NCBI GenBank assembly: GCA_033675265.1
Contig: JAUJYZ010001388.1
Coordinates: 1 to 64,000, forward strand
From: Actinostola sp. cb2023
Lineage: Eukaryota > Cnidaria > Anthozoa > Actiniaria > Actinostolidae
Length of the DNA stretch: 64,000 nt
Direction of reading: 5' to 3'
The stretch's first letter is position 1; every line of letters begins with the position of its first letter. The translations under genes were made by a program, and so were the position numbers. Positions 1 to 21,016 of this stretch are shown here, piece after piece. The notes under the pieces were generated by a model. The model worked only from the letters and a program-made list of their open reading frames with translations, was not told where the DNA came from and did no database searches.

Positions 1-838
1 GAATGAGGGGTACATCGCATGTCTGGTATGGGCATGTGTAGTCACCAGGGGATGAGGGGTACTACCATGTCTGGTATGGGTATGTGTAGTCACCAGGGGG
101 TGAGGGGTACTCCCATGTCTGGCATGGGTATGTGTAGTCACCAGGGGGTGAGGGGTACTCCCATGACTGGTATGGGTATGTGTAGTCACCAGGGGGTGAT
201 GGGTACTCCCATGACTGGTATGGGTATGTGTAGCTACCAGGGGGTGAGGGGTACTCCCATGTCTGGTATGGGCATGTGTAGCCACACAGGGGTGGGGTGT
301 ACTCCCATGACTGGTATGGGTATGTGTAGCTACCAGGGGGTGAGGGGTACTCCCATGTCTGGTATGGGCATGTGTAGCTCCCAGGAGGTGAGGGGTACTC
401 CCATGTCTGGTATGGGTATGTGTAGCCACCAGGGGGTGAGGGGTACTCCCATGTCTGGTATGGGCATGTGTAGCTCCCAGGAGGTGAGGGGTACTCCCAT
501 GTCTGGTATGGGTATGTGTAGCCACCAGGGGTGAGGGGTACTCCCATGTCTGGTATGGATATGTGTAGCCACCAGGGGTGAGGGGTACTCCCATGTCTGG
601 TATGGGGTATGTGTAGCTGCCAGGGGGTGAGGGGTACTCCCATGACTGGTATGGGTATGTGTAGCTACCAGGGGTGAGGGGTACTCCCATGTCTGGTATA
701 GGTATGTGTAGCCACCAGGGGGCGAGGTGGACTCCCATGTCTTGTATGGGTATGTATAGCCATCAGGGGATGAGGGGTACCTCCGATGTCTGGTATGGGT
801 ATCTGTAGCCACTAGAGGGTGAGGAGTACTCCCACTGT
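1..838. repeat. 48-bp minisatellite, truncated at left edge
   Basis: About 17 head-to-tail copies of a roughly 48-bp GT-rich unit (core CTGGTATGGGTATGTGTAG followed by a CCAGGGGGTGAGGGG segment). Because 48 is a multiple of three, long open frames appear on both strands, for example a 16-residue repeat starting MSGMGMCSHQG on the plus strand. Units after about 520 are often 47 bp and break the frame. I read it as a minisatellite and not a gene. It begins before the window. Confidence 0.9.
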
Positions 839-1392
839 CTTTTCAACACACGCAGACTCGGCAATGCATTGCTCATTAACGGTGGTGGTGTTCACACACA
901 CATCTCGCTAGGGAGGACCAGACTTAGCAATCAATCAAAAACATAGGACTCAAATTAACACTTTTATTAATCAAATAAGAGTGTAATATACAAATGCACG
1001 TAAATAATTTAGAGAGCTCTCTGATCAAATACCATTACCAAGTGTAGTTAGTTTATGAATATAAATGCAGTGGGATCCCCTATATAATAATCAACAGATC
1101 GGGAAAATACGTTTGTTACTACGTTAACGTAGTAACGTCATTACGCACGGTTATCACCTCACGTTACGCGTACTTTTTGCTGGTTAGTGTTACGTTAGAT
1201 GATTATGGTTAGTGTTGTCGTACGCGTAGCACAAGTTGGTAACCTTAGCGTATGTACACCCTTCAGGCCAAAACACGAGACACGGGGTAAGTCCCGAGGG
1301 ATGTTATAGAAAGATTCCACTGCCTGGTTCTTGAAACTTTAATGTCAAGAGGAATAGAGGGCAATAGAGTGGATTGATGAATAGACCGCAAC
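839..1392. other. No gene seen
   Basis: AT-rich single-copy-looking sequence. No convincing exon, RNA gene or repeat was recognised. Confidence 0.5.
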
Positions 1393-1687
1393 TTATTCGA
1401 GTTTTCTAGTAGCTTCTACACAACTGATCTGTGGCTTTGTATCGATATATACAACACTCAAAGTAGTGGGCGTGTCTCTGTACAGTCTAAAGTCTCTCTC
1501 CTCTATACACGTTCTTTGGGTATTGCATATATATATCGAGGAAGAGCCACTATCACGGTGTATTCCCCAATTAATCACTCCATTGCTCCTAGGTTTTAAC
1601 TTATGCACGACTAAATTATTCCATGGGCGTGGATCCATCTTCCATTCCATGCGTATAGGCTTTTTGGCAAAATGTCGTTGTAAACAC
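1393..1687 (-). CDS. Possible terminal exon, unknown protein
   Basis: On the minus strand a pyrimidine-rich stretch ends in TTTCAG at about 1688-1690. It is followed by an open frame (CLQRHFAKKPIRMEW...) that runs 97 codons to a TAA at 1393, entered with one base before the first full codon. I do not recognise the product. The acceptor region resembles the tandem units at 3.4-4.0 kb and the sequence at 2.88 kb, which suggests that a 3' splice site was duplicated here. No upstream coding exon was joined to it with confidence, so it may be a chance frame or a decayed exon. Confidence 0.22.
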
Positions 1688-2505
1688 CTGAAATATACAA
1701 GAGAAACTTTATTAGAAAACCTGAAAAACAAAACACAAGGTCAGTACTGCTAGGGGGTAACGACCATACATCAGGTTAAACATTAGAGGGTCCATGCATG
1801 GGCCAACTCTTTCACCTAGACAAAGTGTTCTTTGATCGAGTTTCTAGTTTTTGTACTTTCGCGTAATTTGCGTATCATACATGGTTCGAAACTAGATACA
1901 GTGTAATACTGTTGTTTCTAAGTTCTGGCCATGGAGTTGTATTGTTCCCAATTACACGACATATCGTAGACTTACCCTGTTGGGGTTGCTGTGGCGGTTC
2001 GAGTTCAAAGGGCAGCAGACCAGTGGGCGTTGATGACAACTGTCAACGTTGTGCACACTGCATGGAGTATCCTACAGACTTGCTGGATGAATGGAACAGG
2101 AGGGGTTAGTGGTCCCCTGGGACAATAACATCTGTTCTATTCACCCAGCCAGAAGTCTTCCCAGAAAAAAAATTCCCAGGAGAGAAAATATCAGGAATTT
2201 TTCCCAGGAGAGAGAATATTTTCTAACAAAAAAAAAAAAAAACAAAAAATAACAAGAAAAGGACTTAAATAAGGTACTATTTATAAAATAAAACAATTCC
2301 CAGGAACAAAAACATTTCCTATCCATATAACCTAATATATATTCTGTATATTTCATAATTTTATGCAAATAATCAAATGCAAAACTCATTTTAGATTTCC
2401 CAGGAAAGTACTGGTAGAACAGTTATTTCACAGAACAGATACCATTAACCCCTCCTGATGGAAGGTCTTCTGCTGGTTCTGTCTTGCGAAACGTTCTTCA
2501 GCCGT

Positions 2506-2878
2506 TTATCTCGGAGGTGGTGGTATATCGCTCAACAATGGCGCAATCTTGGAACTGAATCCCCGGGAACTGAATCGAGGTTCGACACTACACTGCTTGG
2601 ACATTGATGCTTTTGGTGCTGAAACGAGAAAGAAAAGAAGGATTGACAGCAACGTTTATTCTATGTTAATTTTGTTGTAGTAAATCAAGATATAACCTCC
2701 TCTGAGCATCTTACTAATTGCCTTGTCATACACGCGAGTGATCCATCTTGAAGAGCCGCTTTTGCACTGATCGGGCACCAAGTCTTACTGGATTAAGGGT
2801 CTCGGTTGACGTTCTACAAGCGTAGTCTTGGCTCTCGTTTCTCAGGGATGAAGCGTGGTTGACTTGTGTTGCAAACAC
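2506..2878 (-). CDS. Possible exon pair, unknown protein
   Basis: Two minus-strand stretches look exonic. One is 2789-2878, bounded by a TTTCAG acceptor and a GTAAGA donor, with 30 open codons (VFATQVNHASSLRNES...). The other is 2506-2618, after a long pyrimidine tract and CAG, with an open frame ending in ...LLSDIPPPPR and TAA. The phases do not agree if the GTAAGA donor is used. A weaker GTGTAT donor further downstream on the minus strand would fit. The function is unknown and this may be a remnant. Confidence 0.2.
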
Positions 2879-2910
2879 CTGAAACGACAAAGAATACTTC
2901 GATTCGTTAT

Positions 2911-3382
2911 TAAAGTGTATATGACACGAAATTTTTTCTTTGAAAATCGATTGAAAATCGATTACATATGAAGTGAATAGTGGGATGGTACAGTATTTTG
3001 TGATTTGAGCTTCGCATTGTCGAGTTATAAAGGATTGAAATCGTGATATGGTAATTCGGTGACGTCAGAGTGGGTTTTGCCGAAACTTATTTGTATTTTT
3101 CCAAGCAGCACTCTTTTCTAAAATAGAAAAAAAAAATGAACATCATGTATATAAATTGTAGAAAACTTTTTGCCAGATTAAAAAAATTCAATAATTTGCA
3201 CAATGGCGCTTTTGTATAATAAATTAAACCCACTCTGACAACACCGAATTAGCATATCACGATTTCAAAGCTTTATAACTCGCCAATGCGAAGCTCAAAT
3301 CACAAAATACTAAACCATCCCACTATTCACTTTATATGTAATCGATTTTCAAAAGAAAACATTTCGTGTCATATACACTTTA
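2911..3382. mobile_element. Palindromic MITE-like element, ~160-bp arms
   Basis: The left arm starts TAAAGTGTATATGACACGAA. The right arm ends with its reverse complement at 3382. The arms (about 2911-3075 and 3222-3382) match with scattered differences around a short AT-rich centre. No reading frame lies inside. It sits between a diverged acceptor unit at 2.88 kb and the splice-like array that starts at 3.4 kb, so it appears to have inserted into that repeat family. Confidence 0.8.
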
Positions 3383-3409
3383 AGAGCTGAGAGTTAAGCG
3401 TAAAGCTGT

Positions 3410-4035
3410 AAGAAAGATTGACGTTGAAAACATCTGAAAAGAGAAAAGACACTTCGTTAGTAGACCTGAAAAAGAAAGTACATTAGTATGACAACGTTGA
3501 CAACATCTGAAAAGAGAAAAGAGACTTCGTTAGTAGACCTGAAAAAGAAAGTACATTAGTATGACAACGTTGACAACATCTGAAAAGAGAAAAGAGACTT
3601 CGTTAGTAGACCTGAAAAAGAAAGTACATTAGTATGACAACGTTGACAACACCTGAAAAGAGTAAAGAGACTTCGTTAACTAGACCTGAAAAAGAAAGTA
3701 CATTAGTATGACAACGTTGACAACATCTGAAAAGAGAAAAGAGACTTCGTTAGTAGACCTGAAAAAGAAAGTACATTAGTATGACAACGTTGACAACACC
3801 TGAAAAGAGTAAAGAGACTTCGTTAACTAGACCTGAAAAAGAAAGTACATTAGTATGACAACGTTGACAACATCTGAAAAGAGAAAAGAGACTTCGTTAA
3901 CTAGACCTGAAAAAGAAAGTACATTAGTATGACAACGTTGACAACACCTGAAAAGAGTAAAGAGACTTCGTTAACTAGACCTGAAAAAGAAAGTACATTA
4001 GCATGACAGACTTTGACAACAACAGAAAAGAGAAA
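3410..4035 (-). repeat. ~72-bp tandem array with paired 3' splice-site-like modules
   Basis: Eight to nine units of 71-74 bp. Two unit types, with ACATCTG or ACACCTG, tend to alternate in the second half. Read on the minus strand, each unit holds TACTAAT, a pyrimidine tract and TTTTTCAG, then a second CTAACGAAG, pyrimidine tract and TTTTCAG, then a short segment TGTTGTCAACGTTGTCA. Both modules look like branch point plus polypyrimidine plus AG. The function is unknown. Confidence 0.85.
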
Positions 4036-4099
4036 AAATGTTTTAATATGACCTGAAAGGAAATGTAGAGTGCAAATACTGAACCCATGAAACATTAGC

Positions 4100-4243
4100 G
4101 ATATAATATTCATGAAAAATATAGATTCTGATTGGCTGAATGCAGTGCAACCAATTTGTACATTGCAGAAGGCAAATGACTAATTAATTGCACTTCATTT
4201 GGCCAATCAGAATCGATCTTTTTTTTCATGAATATTATTAACT
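4100..4243. mobile_element. Short palindromic element
   Basis: Inverted ends AATATTCATGAAAAA and its complement near 4243, continued by ATTCTGATTGGCTGAA / TTGGCCAATCAGAAT. It is about 140 bp with no coding capacity, a typical non-autonomous MITE shape. Confidence 0.7.
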
Positions 4244-4405
4244 GGTTATCATATGGTTTCGAGTGCAATTTGAGATTAATTTGCTAGAGTGTTTTTCAAA
4301 AAGTTCAATATTAATTGGACTTATGAAAAAACACTCGTTCAAATATAATCCCAGATTGCACAAGAAACCATATATACCTATTGTATATACAAATCAGGCC
4401 TGGAA

Positions 4406-4502
4406 TGTTCAAAGAGTGTATAGCGCTATCTGTTGGATAAATCCTTATCCACTGGATTAATTAGGACTTATCCAACGGATAGCGTTATGCACTCTTTGAA
4501 CA
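4406..4502. mobile_element. 97-bp palindromic element, copy 1
   Basis: TGTTCAAAGAGTG at the left is mirrored by CACTCTTTGAACA at the right, with the internal match TATAGCGCTATC / GATAGCG and GGATAA/TTATCC. A related palindrome lies at 21.80-21.94 kb. Confidence 0.75.
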
Positions 4503-7500
4503 ATCGGGACCCGAAATATATATACGCAACGTTAACTTCAGCGGATGTTTCATGGGTACGGTGTTTGGGCTCTATAACGTTAGTACTTCATGGCAAACAA
4601 GGCGCATGCAAATCCAGAACACGAAAAAAAGAACCCATTCCTTGCATTCGGATCAAACAATTCACGGAACAGTCAGTCGAAGCCGGAAGTACAACACAAT
4701 TATGGTATATATATCTATGGTGCACACACATTCACGCACTTTGCCGGATACAAAACTCCCATTTACACTAGTTTTTTTTGGTATGGTTTGGGTAAAATAG
4801 GTACACGTTATACCACTTTTACCGTAGCCGTACCAAAAACATGTATGGTGTAAATGGTGCTAAAACATAACTACATATTATAACTACATGCATACATCTA
4901 CATGTCTAATGATACCAGGAAAACTATTACTGAAGCTACAGTTGGTCTCGATGGACCAGGTGTCGGAAACACATGCCTAGTTTGTACTTAGAAAAAAAAG
5001 AAAAAGAATAAACACAACAACATGCAACAACTTTCAATATTACCATAAACTTTATTACCATAAAATAAAAAAATTTACAAGCATAGAAGACCGGAAGAAC
5101 TAAATAATTACAGGTAAAGGTTACTCAGAATAACCGTGGTAAAGCTAATCTAGCTGAGTAACTACTAAAGAAAGTCAGTGAAAATTAAAATCTATACAAT
5201 CAATGATCTAAAGAAAACTCATCCAAAAATAATTACCAATTACTACAAATACGAGTCAACAATACGTCACAGTCAGTCAAATGTCAGGGGGCAAATAAAA
5301 TCAACAAATATGAACATGAATCACATACATTAATAATATCAATATAATTAATTGCCAATTAGCCAAATTTCAATCCTAAATCAGTTTCTAATCTATCCTG
5401 TCTGCGGAAAAGGTTGGAAGATCGGATACGCGAGTGTTATTACCATCGAGGTAGCAGTTCGTAAAATTTTGACAAACGTTCAAAAAACTTCTAACTAATT
5501 CAGCCAATCAAAACACTCGAACCCAGTCTTCCAACATTGCCACAGACTGGATCTAAAGCTACCACTTGAAAAACGAATAATCTATCGAAGGCGACTTGAC
5601 TCGTCGTCGCAACCGAGTATGGTTGTTCTTGGTAGACTTGGCTGCAAGAGAGTTTAAATGCCATGGGATTGGATATCCAGGGTCACCATGGCATTTACAA
5701 GGTTGTGTTAGTATATCTATTCTAAGCCGGGCCAAAATGAATCGGAATGCGGTACACTAAATTTGGATTGAGCTATTCTAGAGTAAGACCATTACCGTCG
5801 GTACGCACAATCAGGATTAGACCAAACATGGGAGGGGAGGGGAACCAGTCACGAACCAAGTAAATCAGAGTAAGAATACTCCAGATATCGCCTTCAGTTA
5901 TACGTTCAATGCTCACATGCACGCACGTTGACAATACAAAGGGTGTGGGCGTCAGTTATCGATCCACGATTTTAAAATCCCGATTGTGCGTAATAACGTG
6001 AATGTCGTTGCAGCCTGGCCAGCGCTAACCTAAGACCTATGAACGAGAAATCTATTTCCTAAAGGGTGTGGTTTAGGTGAATGCGTTGTGTGTAGACTGG
6101 CCAGAACCGCGCAAAATAATGGTCAAACTCTAGATCTAAGTAAAGACACAGACTCAGACTACAACTACGCGGTCTCTCAATTTGAGAGTGTGATTTATTG
6201 CATCCAGGCCGGTCCATTGTCTCCAGAGTTGGTCCAGCGTTGCCATCTCGTAGGCCTAACTTTGGAAAGCTAATCTAACTGATTGGCCGATTGACCCTGG
6301 CCGATTGACCAGTCAAAGCTAATAAATAAACCCATCTAATTTAAAGTGGTAGCTTTTCTAATAAACATCCCAGGTCCCCGTACTCGATGCACGGATGCCC
6401 TCCTAGTCCTAGCTAGTTCTAATCGGTGCTTTTTCGTCAATTTTGGATTACTGAATTATCAAATGAATTCTCTTTACTTGTGATTACAAGCCAAAAAATA
6501 CGGAAGGACGAAAACGTTTTCAGCGGCAACAGTCACAAACACGGTACAAAACACCTCCAACACAGGCCTGTAGCCAACAGACGCCCCACATGACGGGCTC
6601 ATTTCCCCTCCCTTCCTCCCTAGTGGAACAAGCACGCCACGAGGTGCGTCTGTCAGTCACAGGCACAAACGAACACCTATACAATTAACAAACATAACAA
6701 CACGAGAACAAGGAAGCGACGATGACAATTTGATTCACCACAAGTAAAGATAATTCATTTGTCAGTACTACTCTCAATTTGGATCGCTCCTATTTGAATT
6801 AGAAAGCTGTTTCCGCCCAGGTTAAAAACACAACTAAACCTCGAGGAAGTTGACAAACACAGCCAAATATATGGACACGTTAGAAAATGCTATAAATTTG
6901 GTTTACTCGAGGTCTGTTGTGTGCTACTAACTTGTTGTCTTCATCTGTCGATGCCTTGAGTCTAGAAACAAAATATGAAAACTGAACGTTAGTTATTTAG
7001 TACGCGTTCATAGCGCGCGAAAAACAAATATTAAATATTAAAAAATGGCGCGCACGAGTTCAACATTGCAGCGTGGAGTTCAAAAAGTAAAACTTTATTT
7101 CTCGAAATCTTCAACAACAATATCGTAAAACCCTTAATTAAAGGTTTGCTTTGCTTTGCTGCGCCTAAATCAGAAAATCCTTCATTTTCCAGAAAATTAT
7201 ATGGAATTCAAGACTCCAAAGTAGCGCTGAAATTCAGCGAGTTTGCAAAAACTCACAAATCATAGTTTGAAGCAATTTCGTCGAAATAAAACCTTTACCA
7301 GTAGAAGATAAAGTACATATTGAAATAACTCAACAGAAACTCTCAAATTATAAATACATAAGACTGAGAAAACTTATTACAAACTTAAGTTAAGAGTTTT
7401 GCATGCAGCGACCTAAAACCATATGAACACTTGCACTATTTGTTGTAATTTTAAATCTGTATTTGAATTAAATAATATAACTCTAAGCGTAGAAATTCTA

Positions 7501-7680
7501 AGAGAGATAGTTTCTAGCTTTGCTTGCCTTTTAGAAACGCAATAGCAGACAAATTAGGGCAAATTCAGCAAAAAGTACCGATACAAGTATAGCAATTCAA
7601 CTTACTGGGTTCAAGTCTTGTGATGTTTGAATGCAAAGCTGCTCAGAATTGAAATATCTACTTGCTATCACGTGGTATCT
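4503..7680. other. No gene seen
   Basis: AT-rich sequence with short chance frames only. A small hairpin around a CCATGG pair lies near 5655-5700. No splice-bounded exon, RNA gene or large repeat was recognised. Confidence 0.4.
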
Positions 7681-7689
7681 AAATATCAA

Positions 7690-7935
7690 TCAAATGTTAA
7701 TCGACCAATGAGAATGAAAGAAATTCAGTGGGCGTTCTGGTAGCGCCGTCTGATTGGTCGAGAAGAAGTAGGCGGGAAAAATTCTCAGGCGCGGGAAATG
7801 TTGTCTGCACGAAGGAATGTGAACAAAAGAAAGAAAAAAAAGCCGTTTAGTGTTTCCTTTTCTCTTGTTCTTTCCTTTTGGTTTTATTGTTTTCATTGTT
7901 ATCGGATTTGTTATTGAGATATTTTAAAATAAAAT
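7690..7935 (+). promoter_or_regulatory. E2F/CCAAT promoter-like patch with small ORF
   Basis: Within about 100 bp there are CCAAT boxes in both orientations (GACCAATGAG at about 7705, GATTGGTC at about 7753) and two E2F-like sites (GGCGGGAAA, GGCGCGGGAAA). An ATG at about 7798 directly after the last site opens a frame of about 40 codons: MLSARRNVNKRKKKK, then a hydrophobic stretch. This could be a promoter with a first exon of a small or truncated membrane protein. No continuation was found. Confidence 0.3.
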
Positions 7936-8219
7936 AGTTTTAATTTTGACAAGGCAATGCACAGGAACCCCAATAATCTAATTATGCAGGTTGACTATTT
8001 CAGTTATAAAAAAACTTCAAGATTTCAAAAATTGAAAACAAATCTGGCATTGGGATTTTAAATCGATAACTTGACCGTAAGTTCTGATTACATCTAGGAT
8101 CATTCAAACAAGTACGATAATACGAGTATAAAACCAACAGCGCGCGATTTGGAATCGCCTTAGAATAAAATGTATACAATGAAAAACCAAAACAACGTAG
8201 GTAATAAAATATTTGATTT

Positions 8220-8262
8220 GTGCGATATTTCGACTAGACAAACTAGTCTTCATCAGGTACAA
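8220..8262 (-). ncRNA. Hammerhead-like motif in a repeat tail
   Basis: On the minus strand CTGATGA is followed by A, a perfect GACTAG/CTAGTC hairpin and GAAA, then TATC. The flanks ATTTGTAC and GCACAAAT pair with one mismatch. This is the order stem I - CUGAUGA - stem II - GAAA of hammerhead ribozymes. However, there is one extra A before stem II and almost no stem III. It is more likely a conserved retroelement-tail motif than an active ribozyme. Confidence 0.3.
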
Positions 8263-8484
8263 ATGGATGGTTTACATGGTTGTAATATATATATAGCACA
8301 AGTGGAAATGACAAAATAAAAATATATATAGTGTAAACACAGGCAGCGAGTAAAAAAGAAGGAAACAACTGCATGATAAAGATCTACATTTTGTAAACGT
8401 TCAACCACTTCTCTGTAATAAATACTCGACTGAATGAAACCACAGTTAGCCCGGGAAGTTCCTCGTGTATTTATTTTGGCCCAT

Positions 8485-8706
8485 TTATTACTCGGGCTTC
8501 GCATTCAAAGCCAAAGTTTAAAAATGCTGTTTCTTTGTTGTCGTTATTTTCCCATCACAAATCGCCATCTGGGCTCTATAAGGCGCATGCGGTCTGTGCC
8601 GCTGAGAAAACGAAGGCACAAAGCGCATGCTGTAGCGGAATGACGACGACGACGAAAAAACAGCATTTTTAGATTCGGGCATTCCATGGGAAGCCCGAGT
8701 AATAAA
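8485..8706. mobile_element. Palindromic element with ACTCGGGCTTC ends
   Basis: TTATTACTCGGGCTTC at the left is mirrored by GAAGCCCGAGTAATAA at the right, with an inner pair AAAAATGCTGTTT / AAACAGCATTTTT. A 30-bp miniature of the same ends occurs at 27.45-27.49 kb. Confidence 0.75.
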
Positions 8707-9251
8707 GACATCGTTTTATATAAGCTATTATTTTGAATCTTTTTTCATATATAAACCGATCCTGGCTTGTTTGTGGCTGTAGATTAAATCCAGGGCCATT
8801 TATCCAGAAAGAGAAGCTACTTCCAACGAACTCTGCAACTTCCTGCCCGTGACCCAACTACATGACACCAACTTTTCAATGACAAAGACACAGTGGAAAA
8901 ATTAAAGGTTTTTTATTAGTTTTATCAACAATTTCAGTGATAATTCTTCTCGTCATCCTATACTATATATTCACCTCTCGCTCAATATGAGCACTATATA
9001 GATCATTTCAATCACCAACAGCACTCTCTCTATGCTACTCGATGACTACCAGGTTCTTTTAACCAAAAAAAAACAACTAAATAAACTATAATTTCATCAA
9101 AAATAAAGAACCGAAACGAGTATTAAATCTCTACAAAACAGGCACCTAAGCGATGGTCGGTCTATGAATTATTTACACGTTGAAGTAAGGACAGTTACGA
9201 CCGCTACTGCCACCGTCTTGACCGCAATAGTCATTGCCAACTATTAGGTAT

Positions 9252-9429
9252 TAGTAGAAACCAACTAGCATACTATCACGAATCCTGCAATCTGATTGGT
9301 TAACATACTCACTATCCATTGCGTGATAGATAGTGAGTAGCGAAAAAGCCGGCGTTTTGAACAAAAACAAAGCGAGAAATCACTAAATATTGGTATAAAT
9401 CAAGGTAGTATGCTAGTTGGTTTCTACTA
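9252..9429. mobile_element. Inverted-repeat element
   Basis: TAGTAGAAACCAACTAGCAT at the left is mirrored exactly at the right end. A spacer of about 130 bp holds a second inverted pair (ACTCACTATC / GATAGTGAGT). No coding. Confidence 0.75.
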
Positions 9430-9433
9430 AAAC

Positions 9434-9529
9434 AATTAGACTACTCGTTCTGGTTTTCTATGAGTCAAATTAGTCAACTCGACGCTACGCACCTCGTTGA
9501 CTGTTGACTCATAGACTCGTAGTCTAATT
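9434..9529. mobile_element. Palindrome with AATTAGACTAC ends
   Basis: AATTAGACTACTCGTT at the left and CTCGTAGTCTAATT at the right, plus an inner pair TATGAGTCAA / TTGACTCATA. It lies 4 bp after the preceding element. Confidence 0.7.
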
Positions 9530-9723
9530 GCTAAATATCTATTTACATACTATTACTCTCTGTTAACTGAATATCATAAATAACTACATCTCTTTTTGTA
9601 ACCCATTCAGCCACATATATAGTTTTTAATAGTTTTTCTTTTCTAGTTTTTCTCATAGTTTACTGTTATTTTCGTGTTTGTGAGTTTTTTGTTGTCGCCT
9701 AACTGCCAACGGTTCTGACTCGA

Positions 9724-9853
9724 GGCGCATTTTTACTGGGATTTTGTCGATTTGAGAGGCGATTTCCCGTCGATCGAGAATCGTCCGTGGTAAAGCAATC
9801 GATGATCATCAACTCAAAATCGCCGCTCAGAAAATCACCAGTGTAAATGCGCC
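9724..9853. mobile_element. Palindromic element with GGCGCATTT ends
   Basis: GGCGCATTTTTACTGGGATTTT at the left pairs imperfectly with the right end ATCACCAGTGTAAATGCGCC, and TTTGAGAGGCGATTT pairs with AAAATCGCCGCTCAG. It lies in the 3' flank of the SMYD4-like gene. Confidence 0.6.
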
Positions 9854-9888
9854 AGAATGACATAACGTTGTCTGCTACATCTACAAAC

Positions 9889-10018
9889 GAAGGGCTCCCT
9901 GCAAGAACAGAGTGACTTATGATCAAAATCTAAATTCTCCTCAAGATTCTTTGAATTTCAAAGGAGAATTTGGGTTTTGATCACAAGTCGCTTACTCCGT
10001 TCTTGCAGGGAGCCCTTC
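9889..10018. mobile_element. Palindromic element with GAAGGGCTCCCTGC ends
   Basis: GAAGGGCTCCCTGCAAGAAC is mirrored at the right end, with the inner match TGATCAAAATCTAAATTCTCC / GGAGAATTTGGGTTTTGATCA. It is a tight fold-back with a loop of about 20 bp. Confidence 0.8.
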
Positions 10019-10261
10019 AAATAGTCTCGACAAGCTACCAAGCGACAACACTACAACCATATTTTAAACCAAGAAACCTAACCTTAACACGCACACCGCA
10101 CCCAGAGCTTACAGATAAATATGTAGCCACGTCTAAAGGTTGTTAGCCTGCGTAGCAAGCGTTTTTTTAGGCCGATGTCATCAAGGACATTGGAACACTG
10201 ACAACATGCGTGCAGCAATAACGGCCTGCTCTGCTCGCCAAGATGGTACCTTCCCAAGGAA

Positions 10262-19742
<9,481 letters not shown>

Positions 19743-20840
19743 AGCGCTCCAGAGCTTGTTCAACTCCACTTCTTCAACTGTAACCTAGAAGTAAACGAGT
19801 GGAGCCAGATTCAGTGTGAATTCCTTGGAGACAAGGAACCGAATGCAAACACTTTGAATGATGAAATTTCGCTTGCAGATTACTGAGCTCAGTAAAATCA
19901 CGCAAAGTAACGGCGCTTCTGATTGGCTAATTCAGTCACCTGACAGCCGGATGCCACAAGTGGCCAATCAGATTCCTTGTTAGATCGACGGCACACCTGT
20001 CAATCTTCTCTGTTGGGTTTTCCTTTTACAGAAGACAAGGGACAAAACGATGCGAACGCGTGCCGTGATTGGTGAATATGTGCTTATTTACCCAAACTCC
20101 ACATGGCCGCACAATTGAATACAACGAAGCGTTTCTATTGGACAAAGATATCAGACCATCTCAAAATTAACTGTAAAGATTGAAATAATATTTTTCTCAT
20201 AAATAATTTTCAGACAATTTCGGTACATTACATTTCGTCACCGAAAAAAAAGTGCAGACAATCTAGATTTTTTTTTGCTGGCTTTCGTACATCGTGGTTT
20301 TCTCTTGGCTATAATGTTTGATCGTTTTGTGTATCTATTTGATTGAAATAGCGGTAACTACTAGAGAATGTATAAATTTGTACTGTACAGCAATTTTGTT
20401 CAACACGCATGACGTCACATATTGACTTGGTGACGTAATGGCAATTCTCAGTGATACGTGCAATGGCTCATGCAGGCATTTTTTTGCAGCGTTAAATAGC
20501 CGGACGTCTAAAATAGCAACTAAAAGTTGAATTTCCCAGAGCATAGAATTCTCTTTTCCTTTTAAGGAAAAGCATATAAAAAAAAGCATATAAGTTCTCC
20601 AAAAGAGGCACATCAGGAATCCGCGGGGAATCCGAAAACAAATCTGCATTGTATGACCTTTCGGCTCCTTGACGAACCACCAAGCGAGTGCAAATTATTT
20701 AGGTCTTGTGCGTGGAATATTCGCCGAAAAAAATGTAAAATACTGAATCGTCAAAATGGGAATTTGTACTTTGCCCTATAGTTTATTGACATTACGTGAC
20801 GGTAAACATCGCTTGTGTAAACAGATTACAATGGCTACGA
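19743..20840. other. SMYD4-like upstream region
   Basis: CCAAT-type boxes in both orientations (CTGATTGGCT near 19920, GGCCAATCAG near 19965) lie 180-230 bp upstream of the start codon and could belong to the promoter. The remainder up to 20.8 kb shows no gene. Confidence 0.35.
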
Positions 20841-21016
20841 TCACGATATACTGCCGAGTGCTTCGATCGGCTCGCGATCCAGAACTAGTTTGAACTTGAC
20901 TTCATAGGTATTTTTGGAGGCACGCGTCGTTGTTGTATCATTTCCGTCAAAACATTTAGCCCTCGAACGTTTGACGTTGCAAAATTTGACCTCAAATGCG
21001 TAAGACCATCCAAAAG
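20841..21016 (-). CDS. Possible terminal exon, unknown protein
   Basis: On the minus strand a TTTTTAG acceptor-like site near 21018 leads into an open frame (FGWSYAFEVKFCNVKRSR...EVKFKLVLDREPIEALGSIS) ending in a stop at 20841. Its composition looks protein-like and holds alternating hydrophobic strands, but I recognise no family and found no upstream exon. It may be a chance frame. Confidence 0.2.
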
